Part shown: positions 54,334 to 61,886 of the stretch, in pieces
Numbering within the stretch: position 1 is the stretch's first letter
Layout: each line of letters starts with the position of its first letter
NCBI GenBank assembly: GCA_910580185.1
Contig: CAJTWC010000003.1
Location: forward strand, 1 to 64,000
Direction: 5' to 3'
Source of the DNA: an uncultured Bacilli bacterium
GTDB lineage: Bacteria > Bacillota_I > Bacilli_A > RF39 > UBA660
Length of the DNA stretch: 64,000 nt
Made by a program: the position numbers and the translations under genes
Notes under the pieces: generated by a model
Seen by the model: the letters and a program-made list of their open reading frames with translations, nothing else
Database searches by the model: none
Told to the model about the DNA's origin: nothing

Positions 54334-56496
54334 ATGAAGCTAAAAGAAAAAGCATACACACTTGATGATTTAATTAAAAAAGCAAGTGAATATATAAAAA
54401 TTGATGAACAAATCGAAGTAATTAAAAAAGCTTATTCTTTTGCTTATAAAGCTCATTTTGGAGATAAGAGACTAACGGGTGATGATTTTATTCTTCACCC
54501 TTTAAACGTTGCTTTGATTCTTACTGAAATATACGCAGATTACGAAACCCTTGCAACCGCGTTATTGCACGATGTAATTAATTTTTCAAACATAACATTA
54601 GAAGAAGTAGAAAAAGAATTTGGCACTGAAATAAGAAATTTAGTTGATGGCATCTCAAAGATAAATAAGTTATCGTTATCGGCAGAATCTAATGCAACAG
54701 CTACTTACTACAAAAAAATACTAGTTGGGTTATCTGGAGATGTACGTATAATTATATTAAAAGTCGCTGATCGTCTTCATAATATGAGAACTTTATGGGC
54801 TATACCAGAAAATAAAAGAAAAGAAAAAGCAAAAGAAACATTAGAAATACTTGTTCCAATAGCGCATGGTCTTGGTATTAATCATATAAAAAGTGAGTTA
54901 GAAGATTTATGTTTAAAATATTATAATCCTGATGTTTATAATGATATCTTAGAAAAATTAAACGAAACAAGGCAAGAGTTAGATGAATCTGTAAATCAAA
55001 TGATGCAAAGCGTATCAAAAGTATTAACAGAAAATAACATTCCTCATGAAATGAAGGGTAGAAGTAAAAGCGTTTATAGTATATATAGAAAACTTCAAAA
55101 AGGTAAATCATTTAATGAAATATATGATATATTAGCACTTCGCTTTTTTGTTAAAACAGAAGCTGAATGTTATTTAGCATTAGGCGCAATACACGCTAAA
55201 TTTAAACCAGTTCCAAGAAGATTTAAAGATTATGTTGCAAGGCCAAAGGCAAATGGTTACCAATCTTTACATACTACGGTATTTGGAGTTGATGGTAAGT
55301 TATTTGAAATTCAAATTAGAACCTATGATATGGATTATGTTGCAGAATATGGTTTTGCATCTCACTGGTCATATAAAGAAGGCACTGCAAAACGAAAAAA
55401 TAACCTAGAAGAAAAATTAATGTCTTTTAGAAATATAATTGAATTAAATGAACAGCAAGTAGAATCAGAAGAAGAATTTGTAAACGTAGTTAAAAACGAG
55501 GTATTTAATTCTAAAAACATATACGTATATACGCCAAAAGGAGACGTATTTGAACTTCCTCTTGGATCTACACCAATAGATTTTGCGTATAGAGTTCACA
55601 CTTCAATTGGGCACCAAATGGTAGGAGCAATTGTAAATAATATGATTGCGCCGCTTAATTACCAATTAAAAGATGGAGATATTGTTAAAATAAACACTAA
55701 TAAAAATAGTAAGGGTCCATCTAAAGAATGGATTAATATAGCTTTTACAACTAGTGCTAAAAATAAAATAAAAGCTTTCTTTAGCAAAGTTGATAAAGAT
55801 GAAATGATTAATAAAGGAAAAGATGCTTTATTAAAAACCATACGAAGAAAAAAATTATCTATTAATGATGTACTAGACAATAAAGCAGTTGAAAAAGCAC
55901 TTGTAGAATATAACTTAGATAGTGAAAATGATTTATATTATGAAATAGGTATAGGTAAATATAATCCTACTTCCATAATCAAAACTATAATTGGAATAAC
56001 TAATGATGAAAATGATTCAGTAAAGAAAATTCTAAAGAATGCATCTAACGTAAGCGACCCTAAAGGAGATGTATTAGTAGATGGTATAAATGGTATAAAA
56101 GTATCCTTTGGTGGATGTTGTATGCCAGTTTATGGAGATGATATCGTTGGTTACATTTCAAAAGGCAATGGAATTACGATTCATAGAAAAAATTGCCATA
56201 ATATTTTTGAGGGAAATGATAGACTAATACACGTAGATTGGAATGAAAAACTAAATAAAAAATATATTACAAACGTTTTAATCTATGCTGACAAAAAAGA
56301 TGACTTATTAGCCAATATAATTACCAAAACAACTTCTATGGGAATTGGTGTTAAAAGTGTTAATACGATATTAAATAACGATATATACATATTTGATTTA
56401 AATGTATTAGTTACTGATAATGAAGTGCTTGACAAATATATCGCTGCTATATCGAATGTAGCAGGGGTTAGTGAAGTTCAAAGGGGCAATAAATAA
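54334..56496 (+). CDS. rel: RelA/SpoT-type (p)ppGpp synthetase with altered hydrolase motif
   Basis: 720 aa, with HD, synthetase, TGS and ACT regions in the long RSH order. In the HD domain Arg46, His55, His79-Asp80 and Asp146 match the metal-site residues (offset of 2 from the Streptococcus Rel numbering), but the catalytic Glu-Asp after HD is Asn83-Phe84 (HDVINFS rather than HDTVEDT). The synthetase has RRFKDYVARPKANGYQSLHTT, with the RxKD form. The TGS region (IYVYTPKGDVFELPLGSTPIDFAYRVHT) and GGCCMPVYGDDI follow. Predicted stringent-response synthetase; hydrolase activity is questionable. ATG 54334 follows AAGAGTGA. Confidence 0.93.
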   Translation: MKLKEKAYTLDDLIKKASEYIKIDEQIEVIKKAYSFAYKAHFGDKRLTGDDFILHPLNVALILTEIYADYETLATALLHDVINFSNITLEEVEKEFGTEIRNLVDGISKINKLSLSAESNATATYYKKILVGLSGDVRIIILKVADRLHNMRTLWAIPENKRKEKAKETLEILVPIAHGLGINHIKSELEDLCLKYYNPDVYNDILEKLNETRQELDESVNQMMQSVSKVLTENNIPHEMKGRSKSVYSIYRKLQKGKSFNEIYDILALRFFVKTEAECYLALGAIHAKFKPVPRRFKDYVARPKANGYQSLHTTVFGVDGKLFEIQIRTYDMDYVAEYGFASHWSYKEGTAKRKNNLEEKLMSFRNIIELNEQQVESEEEFVNVVKNEVFNSKNIYVYTPKGDVFELPLGSTPIDFAYRVHTSIGHQMVGAIVNNMIAPLNYQLKDGDIVKINTNKNSKGPSKEWINIAFTTSAKNKIKAFFSKVDKDEMINKGKDALLKTIRRKKLSINDVLDNKAVEKALVEYNLDSENDLYYEIGIGKYNPTSIIKTIIGITNDENDSVKKILKNASNVSDPKGDVLVDGINGIKVSFGGCCMPVYGDDIVGYISKGNGITIHRKNCHNIFEGNDRLIHVDWNEKLNKKYITNVLIYADKKDDLLANIITKTTSMGIGVKSVNTILNNDIYIFDLNVLVTDNEVLDKYIAAISNVAGVSEVQRGNK

Positions 56497-56942
56497 TGAG
56501 GGTAATTATTCAAAGAAGTAAAGAAGCAAGTGTAGAAGTAAATGATAAAATAATTGGTAAAATTACTCACGGCTATGTTTTGTTAATTGGCTTTACAAAT
56601 GGTGATAACAAAGAAACAGTTGATAAGATGATTAATAAAATAATAAATCTAAGAATTTTTTCGGATACTAGCGATAAACTTAATCTTAGTTTAAAAGATG
56701 TAAACGGAAGCGTTTTATCAATATCGCAATTTACTTTATATGCTAAATTAAATGGTAGAAGGCCTTCGTTTACTGATGCATTAAACTATAAAGAAGCTAA
56801 GGAATTATATGAATACTTTAATCATAAATTAGAAATAGAAGAAATAAATGTTCAAACAGGAGAGTTTGGGGCGGATATGAAAGTTAGTTTAATAAACGAT
56901 GGTCCAGTAACCATTATTATTGATAGCAAGGAGGATTTCTAA
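56496..56942 (+). CDS. dtd: D-aminoacyl-tRNA deacylase
   Basis: 148 aa, standard. MRVIIQRSKEASVEV at the start, the Ser-Gln-Phe-Thr-Leu active-site motif (SISQFTLYAKLNGRRPSF) and the C-terminal NDGPVTIII match Dtd. It removes D-amino acids and glycine from mischarged tRNAs. TAATG overlap with rel and again with the next gene, giving a tightly coupled unit in the usual rel-dtd order. Confidence 0.95.
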   Translation: MRVIIQRSKEASVEVNDKIIGKITHGYVLLIGFTNGDNKETVDKMINKIINLRIFSDTSDKLNLSLKDVNGSVLSISQFTLYAKLNGRRPSFTDALNYKEAKELYEYFNHKLEIEEINVQTGEFGADMKVSLINDGPVTIIIDSKEDF

Positions 56943-58003
56943 TGAAGAGTGTTAATTATAAATATTTAAACATACTCTTAATTTTAGGAATAGCTTACTT
57001 GCTATTTTTAATGAAAGATGTATGGCTTGGGGTTGTAACTAAAATATTTAATATATCTTTTCCTTTTATAATAGCATTTGGTATAGCATATGTCTTTTAT
57101 CCGTTTTTAAAGTTTTTAATAAAAAAAGGGATTCCTAAATGGTTATCTGTTTTAATAATAATTTTAAGCGTATTATTAATTGTTGGATTAACTACTTATT
57201 TTGTATTTCCTTTATTTATTGATCAATTAATAAATCTTTTATCTAGTATTTCTAAAGTAACCAGTGATTTAGGTTTAAAATATGGGATTGATATGAATAC
57301 CATAAATAGTTATGTAATCAATTTATCATCAAAATTATTAGAGTCAGTTGGAACATTTATATCAAGCGGAAGTTTAATTAAAGTTTTATCAGGTTGGGTT
57401 GATGTAATAACTAAATTTATAATAATATTTATTGTTAGTATATATTTCTTATCTGATATGCCTAAAATAAGATTGAAAATAAAAGACTTTATGAAGAAAA
57501 AAGACAAAAAGAAATATGAACTTATTAAGAATATAGATAATGAAATATATAGCTATCTTAAAGGCCTTGGAATATTTATGATAATTCAATTTTTTGAATA
57601 TACGTTATTGTTCTTAATAATAGGACATCCAAACTTCTTACTTATCGGCATCTTAGCATGTATCACAACCGTTATTCCTTATTTCGGAGGTATCATAACA
57701 AACTTAATTGCCCTTGTAATAGCATCAGTTATATCTTCTAAGTTGTTTATATTAACACTTATAATCACACTGGTATTTCCAAATATTGATGGTTATGTTA
57801 TATCACCTAAAATATACGGTAAAACAAATGAATTGCCAGCTATTCTAACCGTGTTTGTGGTGTTTGCAGGTGGAGCCTTATTTGGCTTTACCGGAATAGT
57901 AATTGCAGTACCACTTACCATTATATTAATGGCTATTATAAAAGCATATAAGCCTGAAATAGAAAAAGGTTTTAAAAAGATTAAAAATAAAAATAAATTA
58001 TAA
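56942..58003 (+). CDS. AI-2E family transporter (PerM/YdiK-like), 353 aa
   Basis: Seven to eight membrane helices. The conserved PNIDGYVISPKIYGKTNELPAILTVF and ALFGFTGIVIAVPLT segments are typical of the family. Members export small molecules or act as ion antiporters; autoinducer transport has been shown for only a few. Starts in a TAATG overlap with dtd. Followed by a strong terminator. Confidence 0.9.
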   Translation: MKSVNYKYLNILLILGIAYLLFLMKDVWLGVVTKIFNISFPFIIAFGIAYVFYPFLKFLIKKGIPKWLSVLIIILSVLLIVGLTTYFVFPLFIDQLINLLSSISKVTSDLGLKYGIDMNTINSYVINLSSKLLESVGTFISSGSLIKVLSGWVDVITKFIIIFIVSIYFLSDMPKIRLKIKDFMKKKDKKKYELIKNIDNEIYSYLKGLGIFMIIQFFEYTLLFLIIGHPNFLLIGILACITTVIPYFGGIITNLIALVIASVISSKLFILTLIITLVFPNIDGYVISPKIYGKTNELPAILTVFVVFAGGALFGFTGIVIAVPLTIILMAIIKAYKPEIEKGFKKIKNKNKL

Positions 58004-58031
58004 AAAAGTGGTAAAAAAATATCACTTTTTT
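58002..58031 (+). terminator. Terminator of the rel-dtd-transporter unit
   Basis: AAAAAAGTGGTA (58002-58013) pairs with TATCACTTTTTT (58020-58031), one wobble. Confidence 0.8.
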
Positions 58032-58087
58032 CATATTTTTAGGGGATTTTTAAAATTTTTGACTAACAATTAATTAGGAGGCAATAG

Positions 58088-58103
58088 AAACTAGCTTTGT
58101 TTT
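58088..58103 (+). repeat. Leader copy of a 16-nt direct repeat in the small-peptide locus
   Basis: AAACTAGCTTTGTTTT at 58088-58103 recurs with one transition as AAACTAGCTCTGTTTT at 58247-58262, the right arm of the terminator. An antisense RNA read through the second copy would therefore pair with this leader, 35-50 nt before the peptide start. Confidence 0.8.
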
Positions 58104-58137
58104 CCATCTTACTAGAATAGGAAGGTGGGTGATATTT

Positions 58138-58227
58138 ATGAGGTTTAGATTTGAAATAAAATTTAGTCCAAAATTAATTATCATATTATTACTTGTAATA
58201 GCCCTAGTGTTAATTACTAGTATATAA
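58138..58227 (+). CDS. Small hydrophobic peptide, 29 aa, candidate type I toxin
   Basis: The peptide starts MRFRFEIKFSPK and ends with a single membrane helix, LIIILLLVIALVLITSI. A basic amphipathic N-terminus before one hydrophobic helix is the usual make-up of type I toxins and other membrane-active peptides. The ribosome site AGGAAGGTGGGTGA is strong, arguing that the ORF is real. No clear promoter is visible on the plus strand (TTGACT at 58059-58064 lacks a good -10), and an unused AGGAGG lies at 58076-58081. It lies between an AI-2E transporter and lemA, facing a candidate antisense RNA gene. I know no direct homologue. Confidence 0.6.
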   Translation: MRFRFEIKFSPKLIIILLLVIALVLITSI

Positions 58228-58229
58228 GA

Positions 58230-58263
58230 AAAACAGAGTTAGTGACAAACTAGCTCTGTTTTT
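58230..58263. terminator. Bidirectional terminator of the small-peptide locus
   Basis: AAACAGAGTTAGT (58231-58243) pairs with ACTAGCTCTGTTT (58249-58261) with one wobble; T-runs lie on both strands. It can end the peptide message and a convergent minus-strand RNA. Confidence 0.8.
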
Positions 58264-58309
58264 CAATAAACAAAACATATGGAAAACAACTAGTAATGTT
58301 GCTTCCTTC
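58231..58309 (-). ncRNA. Candidate antisense RNA (RNA II-like) opposite the small peptide
   Basis: Predicted from the minus-strand promoter at 58316-58344 and the shared terminator: about 75-80 nt. It would contain the complement of AAACTAGCTCTGTTTT, able to pair with the peptide leader with one wobble, as well as the full complement of the peptide's 3' hairpin. No open frame of note. Not tested; predicted from layout. Confidence 0.5.
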
Positions 58310-58315
58310 ATTTAT

Positions 58316-58344
58316 ATTATATATTAAATTTTGTAGTTATTCAA
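58316..58344 (-). promoter_or_regulatory. Minus-strand promoter of the candidate antisense RNA
   Basis: Read on the minus strand: TTGAAT (58344-58339), 17 bp, TATAAT (58321-58316). Boxes and spacing are near-consensus, and no minus-strand gene lies ahead other than the antisense RNA. Confidence 0.7.
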
Positions 58345-58401
58345 TTATTTTATCTTTCTTTTTTTTAAATAATGATATATAATTAAATCATAGGAGGATA
58401 T

Positions 58402-58956
58402 ATGAAAATAGCATTAATAATTATTTTAGTAATCGTAGTATTAATAGTAATGTATTTAATATCTACGTATAATTCACTTGTTGGATTAAGAAATAAGGTA
58501 AAGGATCAATGGTCACAAATCGATGTTGTGTTAAAAAACAGAAACGATTTAATACCAAATCTAGTTGAAACTGTTAAAGGTTATGCAAAACATGAAAAAG
58601 AAACTTTAGATGCTGTTATAAACGCAAGAAGTAAAGCTGCTAACGCAACTTCTGTTGAAGAAGAAATGAAAGCTGCTGGTGAAGTTACACAAGCTTTAGG
58701 TCGTTTATTTGCAATCGCTGAAAGTTATCCAGATTTAAAAGCTAATACTAACTTTTTAGATTTACAAAGTAAATTAAATGAAGTTGAAGAAAAAATACGT
58801 TTTGCAAGACAGTTTTATAATGATACAGTTTTAAATTATAAAAACAAACTTGAAATGTTTCCATCTAATATAGTAGCTAATATGTTTGGCTTTAAACCAG
58901 AAGCTTTCTTTGAAGCTACTGAAGAAGAAAGAAAAAACGTACAAGTTAAATTTTAG
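58402..58956 (+). CDS. lemA: LemA family protein
   Basis: 184 aa. One N-terminal membrane helix (IALIIILVIVVLIVMYLI) is followed by the family's long helical domain, with YNSLVGLRNKVKDQWSQIDVVLKNRNDLIPNLVETVKGYAKHE as the hallmark region. Function unknown; usually paired with a Gly-rich DUF2207 membrane protein, as here. GGAGGA ribosome site. A terminator separates the two genes, so the second is probably expressed at a lower level. Confidence 0.95.
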   Translation: MKIALIIILVIVVLIVMYLISTYNSLVGLRNKVKDQWSQIDVVLKNRNDLIPNLVETVKGYAKHEKETLDAVINARSKAANATSVEEEMKAAGEVTQALGRLFAIAESYPDLKANTNFLDLQSKLNEVEEKIRFARQFYNDTVLNYKNKLEMFPSNIVANMFGFKPEAFFEATEEERKNVQVKF

Positions 58957-58981
58957 TCTACTAACAAAGTAGACTTTTTTC
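58955..58981 (+). terminator. Terminator after lemA
   Basis: AGTCTAC (58955-58961) and GTAGACT (58969-58975), 7-bp stem with a T-run; the next gene begins 25 nt later behind a strong ribosome site. Confidence 0.75.
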
Positions 58982-59005
58982 TTTTAAAAGGAGGAGAAAA
59001 AGTGT

Positions 59006-60730
59006 ATGAAAAAAATATTTAAATTCATATCAATTGCTATACTATTATTTATTTTTCCGCTTGTTGTAAAAGCAAATAGTATATCTTCCATTGATATGGA
59101 TATATACGTAGATGAAAGTGGCACTGCACACGTAACAGAAACTTGGAGTGCTAATTTAAATCAAGGTACCGAAGGATATAAACCATATTATAATCTTGGT
59201 AACGCAAAAATATCAAATTTTAAAGTTAGTGAAAATGGTAAAACATATACATATAATGACTATTGGAACACTAATGATAGTTTTGATAAAAAAGCATATA
59301 AAAATGGTATTAATTATATTTCGGATGGTTTAGAGCTGTGCTGGGGTATAAGTAGTTACGGATACCATAATTATGTTTTAACTTATGATATAGAAGGATT
59401 TGTAGCAACCCTTGATGATGCTGATATGATTTATTGGACGCTTATTCCATACGAATTGTCATCGAAACCAGATGACGTACATATTAAAATACACACTGAT
59501 AATTATTTAAGTGATAGTGTGCCAGTTTGGGGATATGGAAATTATGGTGGTACTGCATACGTATATGATGGTTATATAGAAATGAATTCTGAAGGCACAT
59601 TAGAATCAAATGAGTACATGACCATATTAGTTAAATTTGATAAAGGAACGTTTAATACATCTAATACATTAAGTGAAGATTTTGATTACTATCATGATAT
59701 GGCAGATGTTGGTGCAACAAAATATAAGGATGATAAAAAATCAAGCTTTTTAGATATTATAATGTCCATCTTTGCAATCGTTTTTCATTTTTTTATTTGG
59801 GTTGTTGTTGTAATAACTATCTCTAAAAGTATGAAGAATGCTGCTAATAGAGTTGGCACTAAGACCTTTAATTTTGGTCCACAAGGGAAAGTATTACCAA
59901 AAGATATACCTAACTATCGTGATATACCATTTAATAAAGACATATTTAGAACTTTTTGGATAGCAGAAGGCTATAAATTAAATAAAAACAAAACAGATTT
60001 TTTAGGAGCAATTTTACTTAAATGGTTAAAAGAACAAAAGATATCTATAAAAAAAGTAGAAGCTGGTTTTATAAAGAAAAAGGAAGAAACCGCAATTGAT
60101 TTAACCAAGGAAATAACCTTTGATGAAGTATTAGAACAAGAATTATTTGATATGATGAAAGAAGCAAGTCGTGATGGTATCCTTGAATCTAAAGAATTTG
60201 AAAACTGGTGTGATGATAATTATAGTGAAATTTTAACCTGGTTTGATAAGGTAATAGATAAGGAAACTGATGAATTAATTCTTGAAGGAAAAATAACCGT
60301 AACAGAAAAAACTAACCTTAAAGTATTTAAGTCCAAGGAATACGTAGTTGATCCATCGATGAAAGAGGAAGCTATTAAATTAAAAGGATTAAAGAACTTT
60401 TTAGAAGAGTTCTCAAGAATAGATGATAAAGAAGCGATTGAAGTAAATATGTGGGAATATTATTTAATATATGCACAAATACTTGGAATTGCAGATAAGG
60501 TTGCTAAACAATTTAAGAAATTATATCCTGAAATTATCGATAATCCAGAACTTGGTTATACATATACTGACATTATGTTTATACATATGGTAAGTCATAG
60601 TGGAATGCGCACAGCAACTACATCACAACAAAGAGCACAAAGCTATTCATCTGGCGGCGGCGGATTCTCTTCTGGAGGAGGTGGAGGCGGCTCCTTCGGT
60701 GGTGGTGGAGGCGGAGGAGGCTTTAGATAG
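59006..60730 (+). CDS. DUF2207 membrane protein with Gly-rich C-terminus, 574 aa
   Basis: A signal peptide at residues 1-23 (KFISIAILLFIFPLVVKA), an external beta-rich domain (about 25-225, SSIDMDIYVDESGTAHVTETW), a membrane helix at about 250-272, a long cytosolic region, and a tail made almost only of Gly, Ser and Phe (SSGGGGFSSGGGGGG). This is the typical LemA partner. It is thought to act at the cell envelope, but the role is unknown. GGAGGAG ribosome site. ATG 59006. Confidence 0.9.
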   Translation: MKKIFKFISIAILLFIFPLVVKANSISSIDMDIYVDESGTAHVTETWSANLNQGTEGYKPYYNLGNAKISNFKVSENGKTYTYNDYWNTNDSFDKKAYKNGINYISDGLELCWGISSYGYHNYVLTYDIEGFVATLDDADMIYWTLIPYELSSKPDDVHIKIHTDNYLSDSVPVWGYGNYGGTAYVYDGYIEMNSEGTLESNEYMTILVKFDKGTFNTSNTLSEDFDYYHDMADVGATKYKDDKKSSFLDIIMSIFAIVFHFFIWVVVVITISKSMKNAANRVGTKTFNFGPQGKVLPKDIPNYRDIPFNKDIFRTFWIAEGYKLNKNKTDFLGAILLKWLKEQKISIKKVEAGFIKKKEETAIDLTKEITFDEVLEQELFDMMKEASRDGILESKEFENWCDDNYSEILTWFDKVIDKETDELILEGKITVTEKTNLKVFKSKEYVVDPSMKEEAIKLKGLKNFLEEFSRIDDKEAIEVNMWEYYLIYAQILGIADKVAKQFKKLYPEIIDNPELGYTYTDIMFIHMVSHSGMRTATTSQQRAQSYSSGGGGFSSGGGGGGSFGGGGGGGGFR

Positions 60731-60819
60731 CCTTCTTTTTTCTTATAATCAATTATAAATAAAGTAAAGTATTAAAAAATAGAAAAAGTATAGTATAATT
60801 AATTATAGAGGTGATATTT

Positions 60820-61056
60820 TTGGCTAATAAATCTAATAATTATAGTGATAGTAACTTAAACGAGTATGATATTAGAAATTTTTTAAAAAAAGATGAAGAA
60901 AGAAAAGCTTTTCAAAGGGATAAAGTAAAAATAGAAGTTGGAGATCTTCCTAATATTCTTGATGGATCAAGTTTTTATGATCCGTATAAAAAGGGAGTTT
61001 CTTTTAAAAGCCCTGATGGAAAATCAAAAGTTTTTTCTAAAGACTGTATTATATAA
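60820..61056 (+). CDS. Uncharacterised small acidic protein, 78 aa
   Basis: Not recognised. Soluble; hydrophilic N-terminus, then DEERKAFQRDKVKIEVGDLPNILDG and a short beta-like end. TTG 60820 is favoured as start, 5 nt behind AGAGGTGAT; GTG 60811 lies inside that site. TATAAT at 60794-60799. Confidence 0.55.
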   Translation: MANKSNNYSDSNLNEYDIRNFLKKDEERKAFQRDKVKIEVGDLPNILDGSSFYDPYKKGVSFKSPDGKSKVFSKDCII

Positions 61057-61062
61057 TAGTAT

Positions 61063-61091
61063 TTGACTAATCTTTAAAAATATAATAAAAT
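61063..61091 (+). promoter_or_regulatory. Promoter of the T-box-controlled operon
   Basis: TTGACT (61063-61068), 17 bp, TAAAAT (61086-61091). The transcript would begin near 61098, exactly at the base of the T-box stem I. Confidence 0.75.
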
Positions 61092-61096
61092 ATATT

Positions 61097-61236
61097 TAGT
61101 TTTTAGTAAGAAGTGACAACTTACAAATAAAATAAAAACTAGACAATTAAATAATATAAACAAAGAGCACTTATGTGAAATAGGGTGGCACCGTGGACAG
61201 ATTTGTTCATCCCTATAACTTTAAGGCTCTTTTTAT
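61097..61236 (+). promoter_or_regulatory. T-box riboswitch with short stem I
   Basis: The diagnostic AGGGTGGCACCG (61182-61193) is followed by CATCCCT. Stem I is short: TAGTTTTT (61097-61104) pairs with AAAAACTA (61134-61141), with an inner GTAAG/CTTAC hairpin whose loop reads AAGTGACAA, containing GAC (Asp) next to AAC (Asn). The TGGC tetrad pairs with a G discriminator, right for tRNA-Asp and tRNA-Asn but not tRNA-His (C). The terminator arms are AAAGAGC (61162-61168) and GCTCTTT (61226-61232) with a T-run. It should sense uncharged tRNA and control the genes up to the Asp/Asn-tRNA synthetase. Confidence 0.88.
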
Positions 61237-61252
61237 TTAATAAGGAGTGCTT

Positions 61253-61873
61253 ATGAAAAAAGTAGCAATATTACTTAGACTTAATAGAAAAGAAGAAAAC
61301 GCTAAAGAAACGTTTTGGATAAAAGAAGACGTGATTAATGTTTTCAAAAATTATGATGTTAACTATTTTCTAATTCCTATGAATACCGCTTCGAATGATG
61401 ATTATGATAACATCATTGAAAAGATAAAGATGGCAGACGGTGTTATTATTCCAGGAGGAGTACGTGGTGGTTCTAAAATGGAACTAGATATTGTTAAATA
61501 TTTATATGATAATGATATCCCAACCATCGGTGTTTGCTTCGGACATCAAAGTATGGGCGTAGTATTTGGTGGTAAAAAAGAAAACGTAGAGGGCCACCAT
61601 AAATTAGGAGAAAAATATGTCCATTATGTTAATATAAATAAGGATTCTTTATTATATAAGATAATAGGTAAAGAAAGATTACTAGTTAATAGTAAACATA
61701 AAAAAATAGTTGTTGGTACAAGCTTGGATATTTCAGCATATAATGATGAAAATATGCCAGAAGCATTTGAAGATAAAACTAAAAAATGTTTTATAGGAGT
61801 ACAATGGCATCCAGAAAGTATAATGGATCTTGATAACAAAAAAATATTTGATTACTTTATAAGTAAGTTATAG
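61253..61873 (+). CDS. Class I glutamine amidotransferase-like protein, 206 aa
   Basis: Nucleophile Cys in IPTIGVCFGHQSMGVVFGG and the His-Glu pair in GVQWHPES give a full triad of a class I glutamine amidotransferase or gamma-glutamyl hydrolase (Puul-like) domain. GVIIPGGVRGGS supplies the oxyanion turn. No synthase domain is attached and the partner is unknown. It is the first gene after the T-box, so aminoacyl-tRNA supply of Asp/Asn controls it. ATG 61253 follows AAGGAGTG. Confidence 0.8.
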   Translation: MKKVAILLRLNRKEENAKETFWIKEDVINVFKNYDVNYFLIPMNTASNDDYDNIIEKIKMADGVIIPGGVRGGSKMELDIVKYLYDNDIPTIGVCFGHQSMGVVFGGKKENVEGHHKLGEKYVHYVNINKDSLLYKIIGKERLLVNSKHKKIVVGTSLDISAYNDENMPEAFEDKTKKCFIGVQWHPESIMDLDNKKIFDYFISKL

Positions 61874-61886
61874 AAAGGAAGATATT

